A stretch of 64,000 nucleotides of DNA from Gyrodactylus bullatarudis (taxonomy: Eukaryota; Platyhelminthes; Monogenea; Gyrodactylidea; Gyrodactylidae): positions 558,767-622,766 of the forward strand of contig SSNU01000077.1 of the NCBI GenBank assembly GCA_012064415.1. The letters are read 5' to 3'. Of the stretch, positions 12,411 through 25,387 are shown in pieces. Within the stretch, counting starts at the first letter, position 1, and each line of letters begins with the position of its first letter. The position numbers were made by a program, and so were the translations under genes. The notes under the pieces were generated by a model that saw nothing but the letters and a program-made list of their open reading frames with translations, was not told the DNA's origin and did not search any database.

Positions 12411-13925
12411 TTATTTACTTTGGATATCATGTGGTGAGAATTTGGACAGGCCATCATTATTGTTGTTAACATAGTGTTGATAACTCGTATTGAATGCTTC
12501 CATCTTGGAGTACTTTCGTTTCACTGACATGTTCAACTTTGTCGATTGACTCTTTGGAAGTTGGGGGAAATTCTTCATGAGAGAAGTCATGGACTGGGGA
12601 AACTTGACATTGATACTGCTACCTGTTTTGTTCAGATTAACCTGGCGAGATCTAAGCACATTACTCCGACGACAATTTACCTTAAAATCGTAATAAATTT
12701 ACTAATCTCAATGGGACGGTATCTTTTGGCACTATTTTTTGAAAATGCATATTCGTGAGGTTATTCAATTAGTTTAACTTTACTCGAATAGAAATAAAAG
12801 AACTTAATGTAATAACTGAACGAATGTGATAAGAATCTTTAGTTTAAATCATAAATCCATTAAGTAGAATGTTAAGGCAAAGTGTATCTTAGCCATAGGG
12901 TAGATTGTTATTTGTGAGTATAGTATAGCATCCTTGAAATGATGATATGTAATATAATCATATCATTTAATAATTATCCAGAGAGTGTCACGAAATCTTG
13001 TTAGAGATATATATTTCTCATCTCTAATTTCTTAAAGAGAATAAATTACATTAATCTGAATCTTAATTTCCAAACTTGAAGAGACAGAACTACAACATAC
13101 CTGGAAAACCGAAGCAATCCTACTGGCTATTTGAGCAGTACTCTTGAGACCTGGGTCAATACCTGGGTCAGAGCTCTTGAGAAGGTCCTCTTGACTTTTG
13201 TCAATTTTATTAAGGTACATTAGAAAGTCAGACATGGGAATGGGCCCCTTGCCAAGACGCTCTTCCTCCCTCTTCTTGAGTTCGTTAAGTTTGCAAATTT
13301 TATTTCTCAGAGTGGATCTTGGTATACCGTAAACGCTAGCCGCCCGACGTGTCCCAAGACGCCCAAAGCATATTGCTTTGACAGCAGCACTTAACTCTGT
13401 TTCCGTATAAGGCTGGCGTTCTCCGGGCACTGGGGTCGGTTTCAGACTAGATTTTCTCAAACTAACAATAGAACTGTCAAGATGACTAGATTCTGGCATA
13501 TTATATTTCGTCTTATTGATAATTTCTTTACCAAAATTTTGCTCAAAACTAGCGGGAGACTCGCTTGGGAAATTACCGCCAAGCTTTTGCAGTAAATCCT
13601 GATTTCTTATGCTCAACTTTTGAAGGTACTGCTGGAGGATGATATTAGTCATGATGCTGACGTTTGAATTTGAGTTCATGCCGAAACCCTGCTGGGAGAT
13701 AAGATTGACAAACTTTGCAAACATTTCATTTGACAACAACTGATTCGGCAAGGGGATCGGAAAATATTTTCGATTCTGATTCCTATTTTTGAAATGAAAA
13801 TTAAAGTCTCTGATAATTTTATAAAAAGTATTTTGATTAAACTTGCATGTTTGTCGGTAGGTCTCTATCTAACTCATCGTTGATGTTATTGAATTCGCCC
13901 TCGGAATCATTTTCTTCTGAACCAT
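12411..13925 (-). CDS. Eip93F: E93/MBLK-1-like pipsqueak HTH transcription factor (3' exons)
   Basis: Three exons on the minus strand: 13925-13843, 13775-13101 and 12641-12411 (stop). The middle exon carries a pipsqueak-type helix-turn-helix at about its residues 123-163, with YTETELSAAVKAI, GRLGTRRAASVYGIPRSTL and RNKICKL. This matches the first HTH of insect E93 and worm MBLK-1, a DNA-binding regulator of late developmental programmes. The last exon adds a basic Ser/Asn-rich tail ending QSK. The upstream exon is acidic (GSEENDSEGEF). The first of these exons starts in phase 1, so at least one more 5' exon exists. The junction between the first two exons can be read as GT-AG (acceptor at 13776) or as GC-AG. 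The second HTH and CtBP motif of larger E93 proteins are not seen. Family confidence is high; the last exon is less certain. Confidence 0.75.
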
Positions 13926-13999
13926 CTGCAAGATTGTCAATGAAATTATATATCATTTAAGGATTACTCTATTCTATTCTCAACTTTAGTAAAATTTTT

Positions 14000-16900
14000 T
14001 TGCTAAGCTGAATAATTAAATCTTGTTCACGAGAATAGAACAAATTCAGAGGATAGCACCAAAAATATGACCCCAACGGTTGTTTATCGATCAAAAATTT
14101 TATATTCATGAAATATATGAGATATTTTTGCCATTTTTTGGAAGAAATAATGCGAATTCAAGATATATTCATGAAAAAATAAAGTATTAAAAACGTTTTT
14201 TTATTTGAAAATTTTCATAATATTATTTATCTTATAACAGAAGCACATAATGAGATTTTGTAGCGAAGTTTGGTAGGATAAAATACTTGAAGATTAGTTT
14301 TTTTCATATTGATAGCTATAGGCGATTTTAGTAACCTTGAAAAATTTAGTCCAATTCTAGTGTATACTACACTGTATTATAACAGCTTATAAATTAGGAA
14401 CACACTGAGCCTTATCTTTCAGTCAAGATGTATGACTTCTCTGCAGAAGAATAATTATTTTCATATAAAAACAAAATTAAAAGGACTGGACTCAACCTTT
14501 CTCTTGTTTTGTACTCAATGAGTACTACTCATTAGTAGGAGTTGTTTTTCAATAACAATATGTTCGTTTTTAAATAGAATATAATAGTAGTTATAATCTA
14601 TGATAATGCGTAGTGCTAATTAATCTTTAGAGAATGATTTTCTAGCTGGTAATAAAAAAATGGTAGTAAGCCAAGATGTATCATGGAAAAGAATGGAGGG
14701 AAACTGTTTTCTAATCTATACCTTTTTCCAGTTCCAGGAGAGGAATAGAACTAGAGAATGGTAGGAAGAGAGGAACAAGATTTTGTTTCGTTTCTTCTCC
14801 CAGTGTATTTTTAATATTAATAATAAAGCCGAATTCGTTTAACTAAACAAATAATAATGATAACTTTCAAAATAAAAAAACACATTTAACGCCTCCTCCA
14901 TTCAATTGGGGAGATAATGAATGTGTTTCAGAGGGAAGAAAATAAAACGTATAATAATTAGGCTTTTTTCCTGTTGCTATATGCAGGATAAATAGAAACT
15001 TGAACAAAAGTAAACAAACGAAATGCATCTAGTCACCTGTAATGTCCACTGGTTCAACGTATTCCCTCACTAGGGAGTTGGAATTTGTCCATGAAAAGTT
15101 GATTAAATTTGGTTTTCATAATAAACTAGTGAGCTCTAAACAAAGCAGAGTTTAACAAAAGAGATCCTAAAATACTTTCAAGTAAACAGAATACAAATAT
15201 GAAAGATTAGTTAAGGTTTTTTAGCTTAGCCTCAAAAAGATGGATTGTTTTCATTGATATGGATGATATAATAATTTATTCTTCAAAATAAAATAAATCT
15301 CAAGACCTTATAAATTGATGCTATAATGAAGAAATTTATAGTTTTTAATGTTTTCCAGAAAAGAGAAAAACAACTGGTTAAAATAAGGATTTTAAGCATT
15401 TTAATGCTTTTTGAGTCTCTAGTTATTATTTTTAGCACTATTTTTAAATTCTAACACACATTTCTGATCAAGAGAGAGTAATCTACTAGGGGTGGGTTGA
15501 AAGGGTCCCTCGAAAATCATCTGGGCACTACTAAATCCTAAAATAATCCTGCTCGATTATCGACTAACCAACTAAGCTATAAGCAACGATCTATGCAGTA
15601 ATTTGTACATTCTTTCTCTCTTGGAATAATTATTATAATTATCCAAGTATAGTACAGTCAACTATGTTGTACGTTATTTATCAAATCGCCCTATGGTGCC
15701 AGGAAATTTGCAAGCCATTTCCTCTCCATTTCAATGCAATATATACATTATATTGTGTCACAAAAACAGATTATGTGAAATCTTTCAAACTATATACTAT
15801 ATATGCTACATTTCCCTGAGATTTTCTACACGTATCAATAATTAGGAATTGTTGGGTTGGTTATTTTACAGTTGGCATAGAACAGAATTGTTTGTAGAAA
15901 AAGTATAGTGCAGAGCAGAGATTTGTCTCACGTATAAATGCTCCTCTTGGGCATATTATTATTACATACGTAATTAATGGGGATAATTGCAATTATCCCT
16001 TTATTTACAACTGTCTTACAATCCAATTCCAAAAGATAATAACCAAGGATAAAGAATCTATACTACTGAATTTCTGACATAACTCGCCTTATTCTGGAAG
16101 AGACCTTGAAATTTAAAACCAAGGCAAAGTATTACATGATTATACCGAAACGATTCCATTGGCTGAATTGATAAAATCAGAATCGATACTTGCTTATTGA
16201 GGTGATATAAAATATGATTTTCCCTGAAATATTTTCCATGCCTTAATCAAAAAATCGTGTTTTAGCCATTCATTCAATAAGCTCAATTTTGTTCTTTCTT
16301 GGAGTAAAATTCATTGAAAAAATCTTGGCGCGTGTTCAAAAATTGTTATTTCTAATTGTGACCAATTGTTCTTATAGGAAAAAAGGCTTAGTTTTCGATT
16401 ATCTTCAAAATGAGGGAAAAATTGAAAAATTTTGCGTACTCTATTGCTTATTTATTCTTAGAAACGGCTCATCAAAAATATCTATTCATTTTTCTATGTA
16501 TTATTTTTAACAATTTTAGTTTGTTGCTTGGCTATTTTACATTATAAAACTAAGATCTTTCTAATTTAATGATCTTTTTTCATCATCCACATTTATTGCT
16601 TGTCAAGGATTTAGGTGGTATTTCTAACGTCTTCTCATAGCATTGCTCATCGATTACGAAAATGAACCAATTTTTCAAGACCCCTCATCATGTATTCAAG
16701 ACAATGTTAACACATTTGTAGTTCTAAATCCGTTTTTTCTCTCATAGTAACTGTAGACATTACCATCAAAGAATTGAGAAAAGAAATCCTGCATAAAAAT
16801 AGCATTTTTAGACCTTTCTATTTACAACCTCATCAAAAGATATTCTCTATATTTTTTTCCTATGATCTCATGTCTATCGGTTTCGTTCAATCAGGTTAAA

Positions 16901-19560
16901 CAAAACTGAACCGTATTAGAAATTGACCTATTATAATTAAATGTGTAAAATCTGAAGAATAGAATATGAGAAGGATTCTTTCTAAATTTGAATCGAAAAG
17001 GATTTTATACTTGAAAGTAATAATTTGTTGGGAAGTTTTAATATTTCCAGGTTTTTATAGTTGCTGCGCGCAGAGAAACAACAACTCAAACTTGACTACT
17101 GCGCTGATGATGGAGTTTTCGAAAATTCACTAAAATATAATGAGCCTAACCTTTGCTTTTGTATATTTAAGTTAAATAAGTAATTTTATTTAATGAAAGG
17201 CTTACATGGCAACACTGCAGAATGTAGTCGAACCCAAAATATGCATTTGAAAGGTAAACTTTTCTACTGAAATAATTATTAACTTGATAACTTTTGTTAC
17301 ATTTGTGTCTATTGTATGCAAGTTTTCATCACGAAAAACAAACTATCATTATTACACTAAAAAAATAACCCAAATGATGAAACATACCCCTCTCATGATA
17401 TTCAATGAAAGGAATTTTGAACTGGTTTCAGGAATAAATAATAATAATCACCTTCGGATGCAAATGCAGAAATAAAAGATGTGTTCAGTGAATGTTTTTG
17501 ATCAAGACTTTAGAAGCAGTTAAGTTTCCTTCTTTCATTGACACTTGTTACATTTCAGTGGTATTTCCACGACAAGGGCTTACTTATTTTAACCTCGACT
17601 GAAAATGTTGATAAATTTTAAGAATAATAAGCTAAACAAAAAGGAATAATACAGTTGTGATGAAATCTTAAGATGATTGAAGAGAGACATTTTTATTTGT
17701 CATTTTCATGGGTTTTCCTTATTGATCTCCAGTTCTTAGAAAGATACAAAGATGGCAGTATGTATATTGAAAAGTCAAGTCAACTGTAAAGATCAAACAT
17801 TTGGTCATTGCTATCGTAAATCAACAATAAAAACTTTTCATTCATTCAAAACTCAAATCAAATGTACAAAAATGGAAGAGAGTAGGTGAGGCATAGATGT
17901 TTCATCCATTGTTATAAAAATGGAAATCTTGTTACAAATAGCCAAGATATCCGCTCTTGACTCTTAGATTGCACAGTGAGGAAAACATGAAGATTTTCCT
18001 TGGAGTATAAAATTTCTTCTTCATACATGCAGATTAAAAGAAGTAGCCATTTCAATAATAGGATAATAATATACCAACGACGTTCACCATCACTTGTTTA
18101 GCATACATGTGGAAGAATTCTTTCTTCGACAAGCTCATTGTTATCTCCTGCCTTATTGAGAAAAAGTTGCAAAATTTTTTTTTCCACAGCCTACGTCTTT
18201 TTGTTGTTGTTGTTTGACTCAAAGGTGAAAAATACACACATATCTTAACAACAACTAGAGAAGAATGAAGAAGATACAAAAGAGATATTTTCTTGCTCAG
18301 TGTTATTGTTGAGAAACTCTTTCGTGTTGGGAAAATGTTCTCGGCTCCTTGGTTCTAATAAATCAACAATAGAGAAACATGCTGAAATAAAGTGGGAAAT
18401 TTGATATCCTTCATTGTTTAGATAATTTCTAGAGTACATGCTGTAATTACTATTTTCATTGAATAATTTCACGGATCAAAACATTTTCTTAGCTGAGAAT
18501 AGTTTTTATTGTTAAACAAATTCTGTTCATCATTTCCATATGAAAAAAGTAATTCAAATGATTTTGGTTAAATGAACACCCTAAAAGTGATAATGAGTTT
18601 GAACATTTCTTCATGAAATCAATTTGATTCGAACTTTTTCCGAAAGAGATCAAGATCCTATTGGTTGTAATTTATCAAAACTTATCAACATCTAGAGTTC
18701 ATAAAATTAATAATTAGATGAATAGGCAATTGATGAGCAAGATTCCACCAAGATTCTTATGAAATTTACCTCAATTCAATCTTAAATCTTTAATATATAT
18801 GTATGAGCTGTTTTGTAGTCAGATCGGATAGGATTTTTTTTTCAGTTACTCACAAGTAGATAAGAGTTTCAATATAAATTAGGTTAGTAAATGTTATTTT
18901 GTAATCCTAGTTCAATCTAAGTAATCCGGTGAAAGAATCAAAGTTAATCAAAAATTTATTCGAAAGGCTTTTTATACACATAAAGTTTAATGTCATTATT
19001 TCTATAGAGAGAGAAAGTTGAAAATGTTATTCTGTAAATAAAAAAGTGAATTTAAATCATCACTCAAGAAATGATAGTTTCAGAGTAGCGCCTAATTTGA
19101 GCTAAAATTCTTGATTGATTACAGTAACACTCACGAGGGATAAATGATCAACAATAGAATTTTTAAAAATACAACTAATACGAAATTAAAATGTCAACTT
19201 TCGAATGAAAAAATAACTAGTAGTAAAATTCATCATTAAAGAATGAAAGAGTTGGGTTGGCAACCAAAAGAGAAAGAATTACCCAATTCTTTCTCAATTC
19301 ATAATACGTGTTTCGAATTCTCTGCCATTTCTGTCACTCTAATTCAGTTTTGGATAAAAATGAACCTTTCTTTCCGATAAATAATGCATCCTTTACCCGG
19401 GATCATATCCTAACTTGCTAAAAGGCTTTATTTAGTACTCGGTTGCAATTAAAAATATTAACTTTAAATGAAAGCAAATCTTTCATTACTCAAATCAAGG
19501 AAATTTTCCATCTTTTTTGTGTGAATGGTAAAATTAAACAATAATATTTAGGTATGGAAA
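14000..19560. other. Non-coding stretch, probably intron or intergenic
   Basis: AT-rich sequence with no exon I can support. If the candidate first exons at 19.6 or 20.6 kb belong to the E93-like gene, this is its first intron. A repeat-like block at about 14100-14260 shares strings with 21950-22050 (AAGTATTRAAAACGTTT, TAACAGAAGCA), suggesting an old dispersed element. Confidence 0.4.
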
Positions 19561-19627
19561 AATATAGGTCAAGAATTATTCGAATATAAATACAACACTT
19601 CCATTAAATAAATTGAAAGATACTCAC

Positions 19628-19691
19628 CCTTTCCAAGAAGAAAGGCAGTGGAGAATTTAATCTTTTTGATTTCTGTTGCTCCCTCTGACAT
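19628..19691 (-). CDS. Candidate 5' exon (MSEG...) of the E93-like gene
   Basis: On the minus strand, an ATG at 19691 opens 21 codons, MSEGATEIKKIKFSTAFLLGK, followed by a strong donor, G|GTGAGT, at 19628/19627. It ends in phase 1 with a G. Joined to the exon starting at 13925 (AT GGT TCA), this gives an in-frame Asp and then GSEENDSEG. Phase agreement occurs by chance one time in three, and no protein similarity supports it, so this is a proposal only. Confidence 0.3.
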
Positions 19692-20623
19692 TTTTTCCTT
19701 ACTGCTAATGTTTCTTTCTCTTGAAAATTCTCCTCTGAGTTTAGGTAGTTTTATTATAGTTTCTCTCAGGGAAGGAGAGACTGCGTATAAAATGGGATAC
19801 ACCAAGTCGGAATAATTAAATTGTGGGAACCAATCGCCTAATGATGTATATACAATATTGTACAATTTCTATACTCTCCTCTTGTGTTAGTAGTATCCCC
19901 AACATTTTGGCCATGAGGGTTAAAATAGTACAATATATCTTCTAGAGTCTATCCTATTTTAATATATTCCAATAAGGAGTAGATAATGTGATCCCGTCTA
20001 TTCTAACATGAATACATCTCCCCACAATATGTATTCCGTGTATGTATATGTAGAGGGGAGGAAGGAGAGAAAGAGATTAGGGACATGCAAACAAAAATTA
20101 TATCTGTCCTAACTAACTAAGGATGGGGAAATATGTGTTCCATTCATCATGTGGTGGAGAGATGGGATTTAAAAAAATACTACTATAAGCCAATAGAGAA
20201 TTTTATAGGGATGTACATTATTTTCTAGGCTATTGAAGTATCGAAAATAGGGTTACATAATTTAATCCATGTGAGACTTGACACGGTTAAATTGAAACAG
20301 GGTTTTCCATGTCTGATTATTTCATTCTGTTTTAAATCATAAATTATAGATTTCCCTTAATTCAACACGATATAGAAGTGCAGTTATTCACAGTTTGAAT
20401 AAAACTCGTGTCAAATTAATCAGTTCTATAGGTGAATACTAAAAAAATTGGTAAATCTTGATGGATACATGATAGATAGATACAACATCTGAGTAGTACC
20501 TAAAAATCTTGAGAGTCATCCCAGTAGTTTGTCCTACTTTACACACAAACAAAATACCAACGACAGTATACGAGGGAAGGAAAGCAAATTTGGACTCAAA
20601 ATCACATGGATGAAAAATCTCAC

Positions 20624-20651
20624 CTTGCAAGTATTTTATGGCAGAGTGCAT
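20624..20651 (-). CDS. Candidate alternative first exon (MHSAIKYLQ)
   Basis: An ATG at 20651 (minus) opens nine codons, MHSAIKYLQ, and a CAAG|GTGAGA donor. This donor also ends in phase 1 with a G, so it would splice in frame onto the exon at 13925, as would the candidate at 19628-19691. Together they could be alternative first exons from two promoters. There is no homology or promoter evidence. Confidence 0.22.
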
Positions 20652-22084
20652 GATACATTTATAGCTTAGAAAATCAGAGGAAAAATTATTTAGATAGTAA
20701 TTTTAATAAAAGGCTCCGAGGAGATCTCAATTTTAAAACGTTTTCTTAACTTTGATAATATTTAATGATGTTTTCTGCATGATAATGAAAGCGGAATGCA
20801 CAGAGCAAGTCAAAGGAAATATATACTTGTAAGCTTCAAAGAAGAAACAAATTGTCATAAAAGCGATAATTATAAGATGCCAAAGAGGCAAGAAGTAAAA
20901 ATATCAAAGCAAATACTCTTCATAATTATTATACATGAATGCATTGCGGAAAATTATTTAGTTATTTATGAGTTTGGTTTGAATATTGGGGATGACTTTC
21001 ATAACAGCAATTAATTCTTCTCCAAGTAGTTTTCTGGTGATGGCTGATCGTCTGTATGAATTCAACAGGTAGAAGATGTCATTAGACTTCTTCCTTCAGG
21101 CTAAACTTGTAATAAAATATTTTCTCTTACCTCTTGGAAATTCAACTGAATTCCTACTAGCCATCCCCTCTATGGAAAGAAACCATCATATTATTTTACG
21201 AATATCAGTGGATAAATGTAAAGAGTACTCTGATGAATATGTAATAATAAAAGTATTCTAGGTATTATTATTTGTATTTTTATGGCCATTTGTTTGGAAA
21301 TTCAACGTGTCCTAATTCATGAGACAATGTCTGAAAAGATTACCACAATAAAATGGTAAATTCAGTTAGGGTCAGCATGTCTCTGCATGTCAACAAACAA
21401 GTATAAATCTTACCTTGTAGGAATAATGAAAACAGCCAACTACAAATGATATGGATTGTATTTTCAAGAAGCCTTTTTATTCAGGGAATGAATCCAATTT
21501 TCCTCTTTCTTTCTAGTCCATGAGATAACCTTAATCATATATAGCCTTATTTTAAAAATTATCGACTTGCAAGTGAGTGGAATAACTAATCCAAGGGAAA
21601 AAATACACAGGCCCTTTACTATAAATTTTATTTTGCTTCAAATCTTAGAAAGAACAAATTTCAATTGCACATTGAAAATGATTTCAAAAATTTTACGACT
21701 TGATTTATTTTTGAACAGCCCACTGTGATTTGAATGATAAACAGTAGAGATAGATTTTGCAAATTTTCATTTTCTAGCCTGGTCAGAATCTGAACGGGCT
21801 CTTCAGGGTAAATCGATTGATGTATAAAACATATGGTCCGAAATCTATTTAAGAACTGGTTGAAATTGTATTATAATTGGAAAAAACCATCCCTAGTAGA
21901 CAGGATTATTTCTAAGCCTATTGAAATGTGGATGCAAACGAAGGGTCACTGGACATTTCAAACGAAAAAATAAGTATTGAAAACGTTTAGAATTTGGAAA
22001 TAGTGTTGATCTGTTTTTGATTTTAATCTCCTAACAGAAGCATCAAGAGAAACAAAAGGAAGTTTCACTTAAAATCTAAAATTG

Positions 22085-22712
22085 GTTAATATGAAGTTGG
22101 GAATCTATGATTTTTACCAAAATTTCGATTTTTACACCAAAAACTCGAATATGATGAAGATTCCTAAGAAGAAGAAAATTCGGAGAAAATTATTTTTATA
22201 AAAAATATGGTCCAATTTCTTCGAACTTTGAACTGAAATTTTGTATTGATTCGAACCTGGAAGTGTGGTTGAAAGAAGGTTTTTAGGATCACAATTGGAC
22301 AAGAAAGCCCAATATCGCAAATAAATTTTCGGCAGTTTCACCATTTTTGAGGGATTTTCAATTATAGAAATTTCATTGATTTTCAAGTAGTGAAAATGAT
22401 TAAAAAATCAAAATTCAACTCCCAAACGAGCTTAAACATTAGATCAGATTCAGAATATTCGATTTCTTTTTCTTATAGGGATTCTAAAAAACATCTTCTG
22501 GCCAGACTCTTGTGTTGAGATCAATAAAAATTTTTAGTTCATAGTTCAAAAAATGGTATTTTGGCGCCAAATCGAAATTCAAAAAAATTAATATTCGAAT
22601 GGTAAAAGTGGGCAAAATGAGTAGGAGTCAGAAAAATCTTCATCTAATTCAGATTTTTGATGAAAAAATCAAAATTTTGGTCAAAATCATAAATTCCCAA
22701 CTTCATATCAAT
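22085..22712. repeat. Foldback MITE copy
   Basis: Terminal inverted repeats TATGAAGTTGGGA (22090-22102) and TCCCAACTTCATA (22695-22707) flank the element, and the right end continues into TCAATTAGCTTTA, the family terminus. The interior has TTTTTAGGATCACAATTGGACAAGAAA, shared with other copies. The arms are more diverged than in the copies at 1.4-2.9 kb, so this is an older insertion. Confidence 0.75.
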
Positions 22713-25387
22713 TAGCTTTACTATGCATTAATTTCTAAATTTAAATAAACTTGTATTCTTTATCTCCTTTCTCCTCAGAGTACTGCAATAAAATGAGAAA
22801 AATCATACTCTCTTTTTTGTAACAACAAGTCAACATTGTCTACTCAAATGATGATGACCATAGGAATTGTAGTTCTCGTATTGTGAGAAGCATTCTCACG
22901 CCAACCCAATCAAGTATTATCAATACTTTCCCTTTCTAATGGATAAATTTACCATGGGATTATTATTCTCTTAGTAGTCTTGGAATCCTCTTCACAAGAA
23001 TCTATTAACAGAATATTTTCCAGGACATTATTCCTCACTGGTACTGCAGTACAAGGTGTGTATTATAGAAGTAGAGAAGGGATTTTTAATTATCAGATGA
23101 TTAATTTTTTTAAACAAGTATGAAAGATGTGTGTAGATAATTTCATGTTTAAAAAAATATGCGCTTAAACGTCAATGAGGTAGGTGTGAAAAAATTGTTG
23201 AGATCAATTTTATACAGCCAAAGCTAGGCAATATAAAGTTATGCACAACGGCGTGTTATTGCAAAAATATAAAAATAAAATTTTAATGTGATTCGGCTAA
23301 GAAAGACTAATTACCAATAAATAATTTAGACTTCACAAGAGGGGATTAAACATCGATCAAACAGTCCAAAATAATGACTATTAGAGAGCAATGCTTTACT
23401 TTTAAAGGATTTTTCTAACTCGCAGAAGTGTGTTTTATTCCTACAGATAAACTTGAATCTATATTTTAAAAGGCTCAAATTTTTGTTGATTAAAATAATA
23501 AGAAATGTAATTTTTGTCTACTTGGTACAGATGGTATAGTCCCTTACCAATTTTTTTATTAATTGATACGTACAGAGTTCAAATCTCAGCCCGTTTAAAT
23601 TTTAAAATTTGCTTTCAGGAAATTTCCGATTCCTAGATAAAATTATTTTAAGCAAAAATATTTTAGCATTACCAAATGTCAAGTTAATTATTGAATTTCG
23701 CTAGTTTTTCTAAGAAGAGCGGTGCCTCTAATGACCATTTGAGTATTGTTCCAAGAGGTAGAGATAACTATCTTCTTAGCCGATAGCAATATGTATATCA
23801 GATAATAAGGTAAATATGCCCATAGTATAAGAGAGGAACAACGTTTAGATTTCTTGAGAAAATTTATATAAGTTCAATTATTATTTTCTTCTCAAATAGA
23901 AAATATCAAATTCTTCAGTGGGGGAAACAACACATGATTGCTTCCGTGTTACAAGTAGTTAGAGAGGATAAACGTTCTGAAACTCTTTCTCTCTTTCCTC
24001 TCTCTCTACTTGAATGTTTCCAAAGAAAAGACAATGAATGAATGAAAAAAAACAAAAGATGAAATACAGTAGTTTGCGCATAAATTAAAATTCCACTCTA
24101 AAATTTTGGAGAGGGAGAATTTTGATTCTAATGGAGACTGTAATTCGGCCAAATATCAGTAGTATAGATAACTTGGTAAATCTAAACGTTCTTCATATCG
24201 TCCAAAATACTCCTCCCTACACTAGATAAAGATTTCAGATTGACCCTGAAGTATATTTTCATTACATAAGAGATAATTTCAACCTTTTCCTCTAATTAAT
24301 TTTAAATATACATATATTAATTGAGTAGTTTTAAACTTGAATTAATCATTTAAACCGGTACAAAATATAAGAAAAAAGGGGTCGCTTAGAGTTTTTAAAT
24401 GTGGATGCTTACAACTTACATGTATTTTATTGGTCAGGAGAAAAAAAATACGAAAATTTTTTTTCAAAATTTTGTCACCGTAACAAAACTGAAGCAAGTG
24501 TTTGGAGGGAAAAAAATATTATTTCTGGAGATAGTACATGTTTTCAATGGAATCATCTACTACCCCTTACTGATTCCTTAATGTGGGGAAAATCTAGCTG
24601 AGGGGAAAAAAATGTTTCATGTTGTACATTGTCCAGTGGTGTGAAGAACAAGACAAGAAAATATTCTGTACGTGTTTATTTGTTGTCGTGTAGTCCGTAT
24701 AGAGGGAAAAACAAGATACATTTTAATAAATACACTCAAATGTACTTTAGATGATTATGCAACATTGTTACTATCACAACATTTAAAAATACAACCTCTC
24801 AAGGTTGTCTTACTTAAATTTACACTTTCTACTGGGGTGGGGGCAAACACTGAAGAGAATCGATTCGAATTTTCGCAGCTTAATTTGATTTATTTAAATG
24901 GGATACATTGGAAAGTTGCCCAAATTCTTAAAAATGAGCACAAAAATAAAAAGAAATGAGATCTAGAATTTGATTCTCATTTGGTTTACTTTTTGAGCAT
25001 CCAAAATCATAAATGAAAAATGGAGTTCCCTAACACAGATAAGGAAGATTGAGAGTCCTTCTCACATGCTCTTTCGGTGAGATTAGATTAGTTTGAATAA
25101 ACAACCAAAACAAAAACTAACCATTTTATCGAATTCTCATGTTGATTCAATGCTTCAGGTTGTGGAAAAAAAATTCATCCTAGGATCAATGCGTGCTAGG
25201 AATAGTTGAATATTTTACTTTTCAAAAACTATCAGGTACGAAAAACTAAGTTAATTTATTCGTAACGACTCGTAAGAAACTTTACTATCTCTCTAAATTG
25301 ATTTAATACTAATAATAATAATATATTTACTAAAAAGTAGTCATGGTAATATGATGATTTATTTTAATTCAAAATCATGATTTTGCA
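22713..25387. other. Non-coding stretch
   Basis: No supported gene. A 95-codon plus-strand ORF at 24672-24959 and two overlapping short ORFs at 24399-24601 have no recognisable domain and no convincing splice partners. I treat them as chance. Confidence 0.4.

Noticed and set aside
23521..23610. Possible tRNA gene (AGAGTTCAAATCTC looks like a B box)
   Set aside because: The T stem has only three pairs and I could not form an acceptor stem or a matching A box at the right distance.
24399..24959. Overlapping plus-strand ORFs of 60-95 codons upstream of UTP25
   Set aside because: No homology, overlapping frames and no convincing start or splice evidence.
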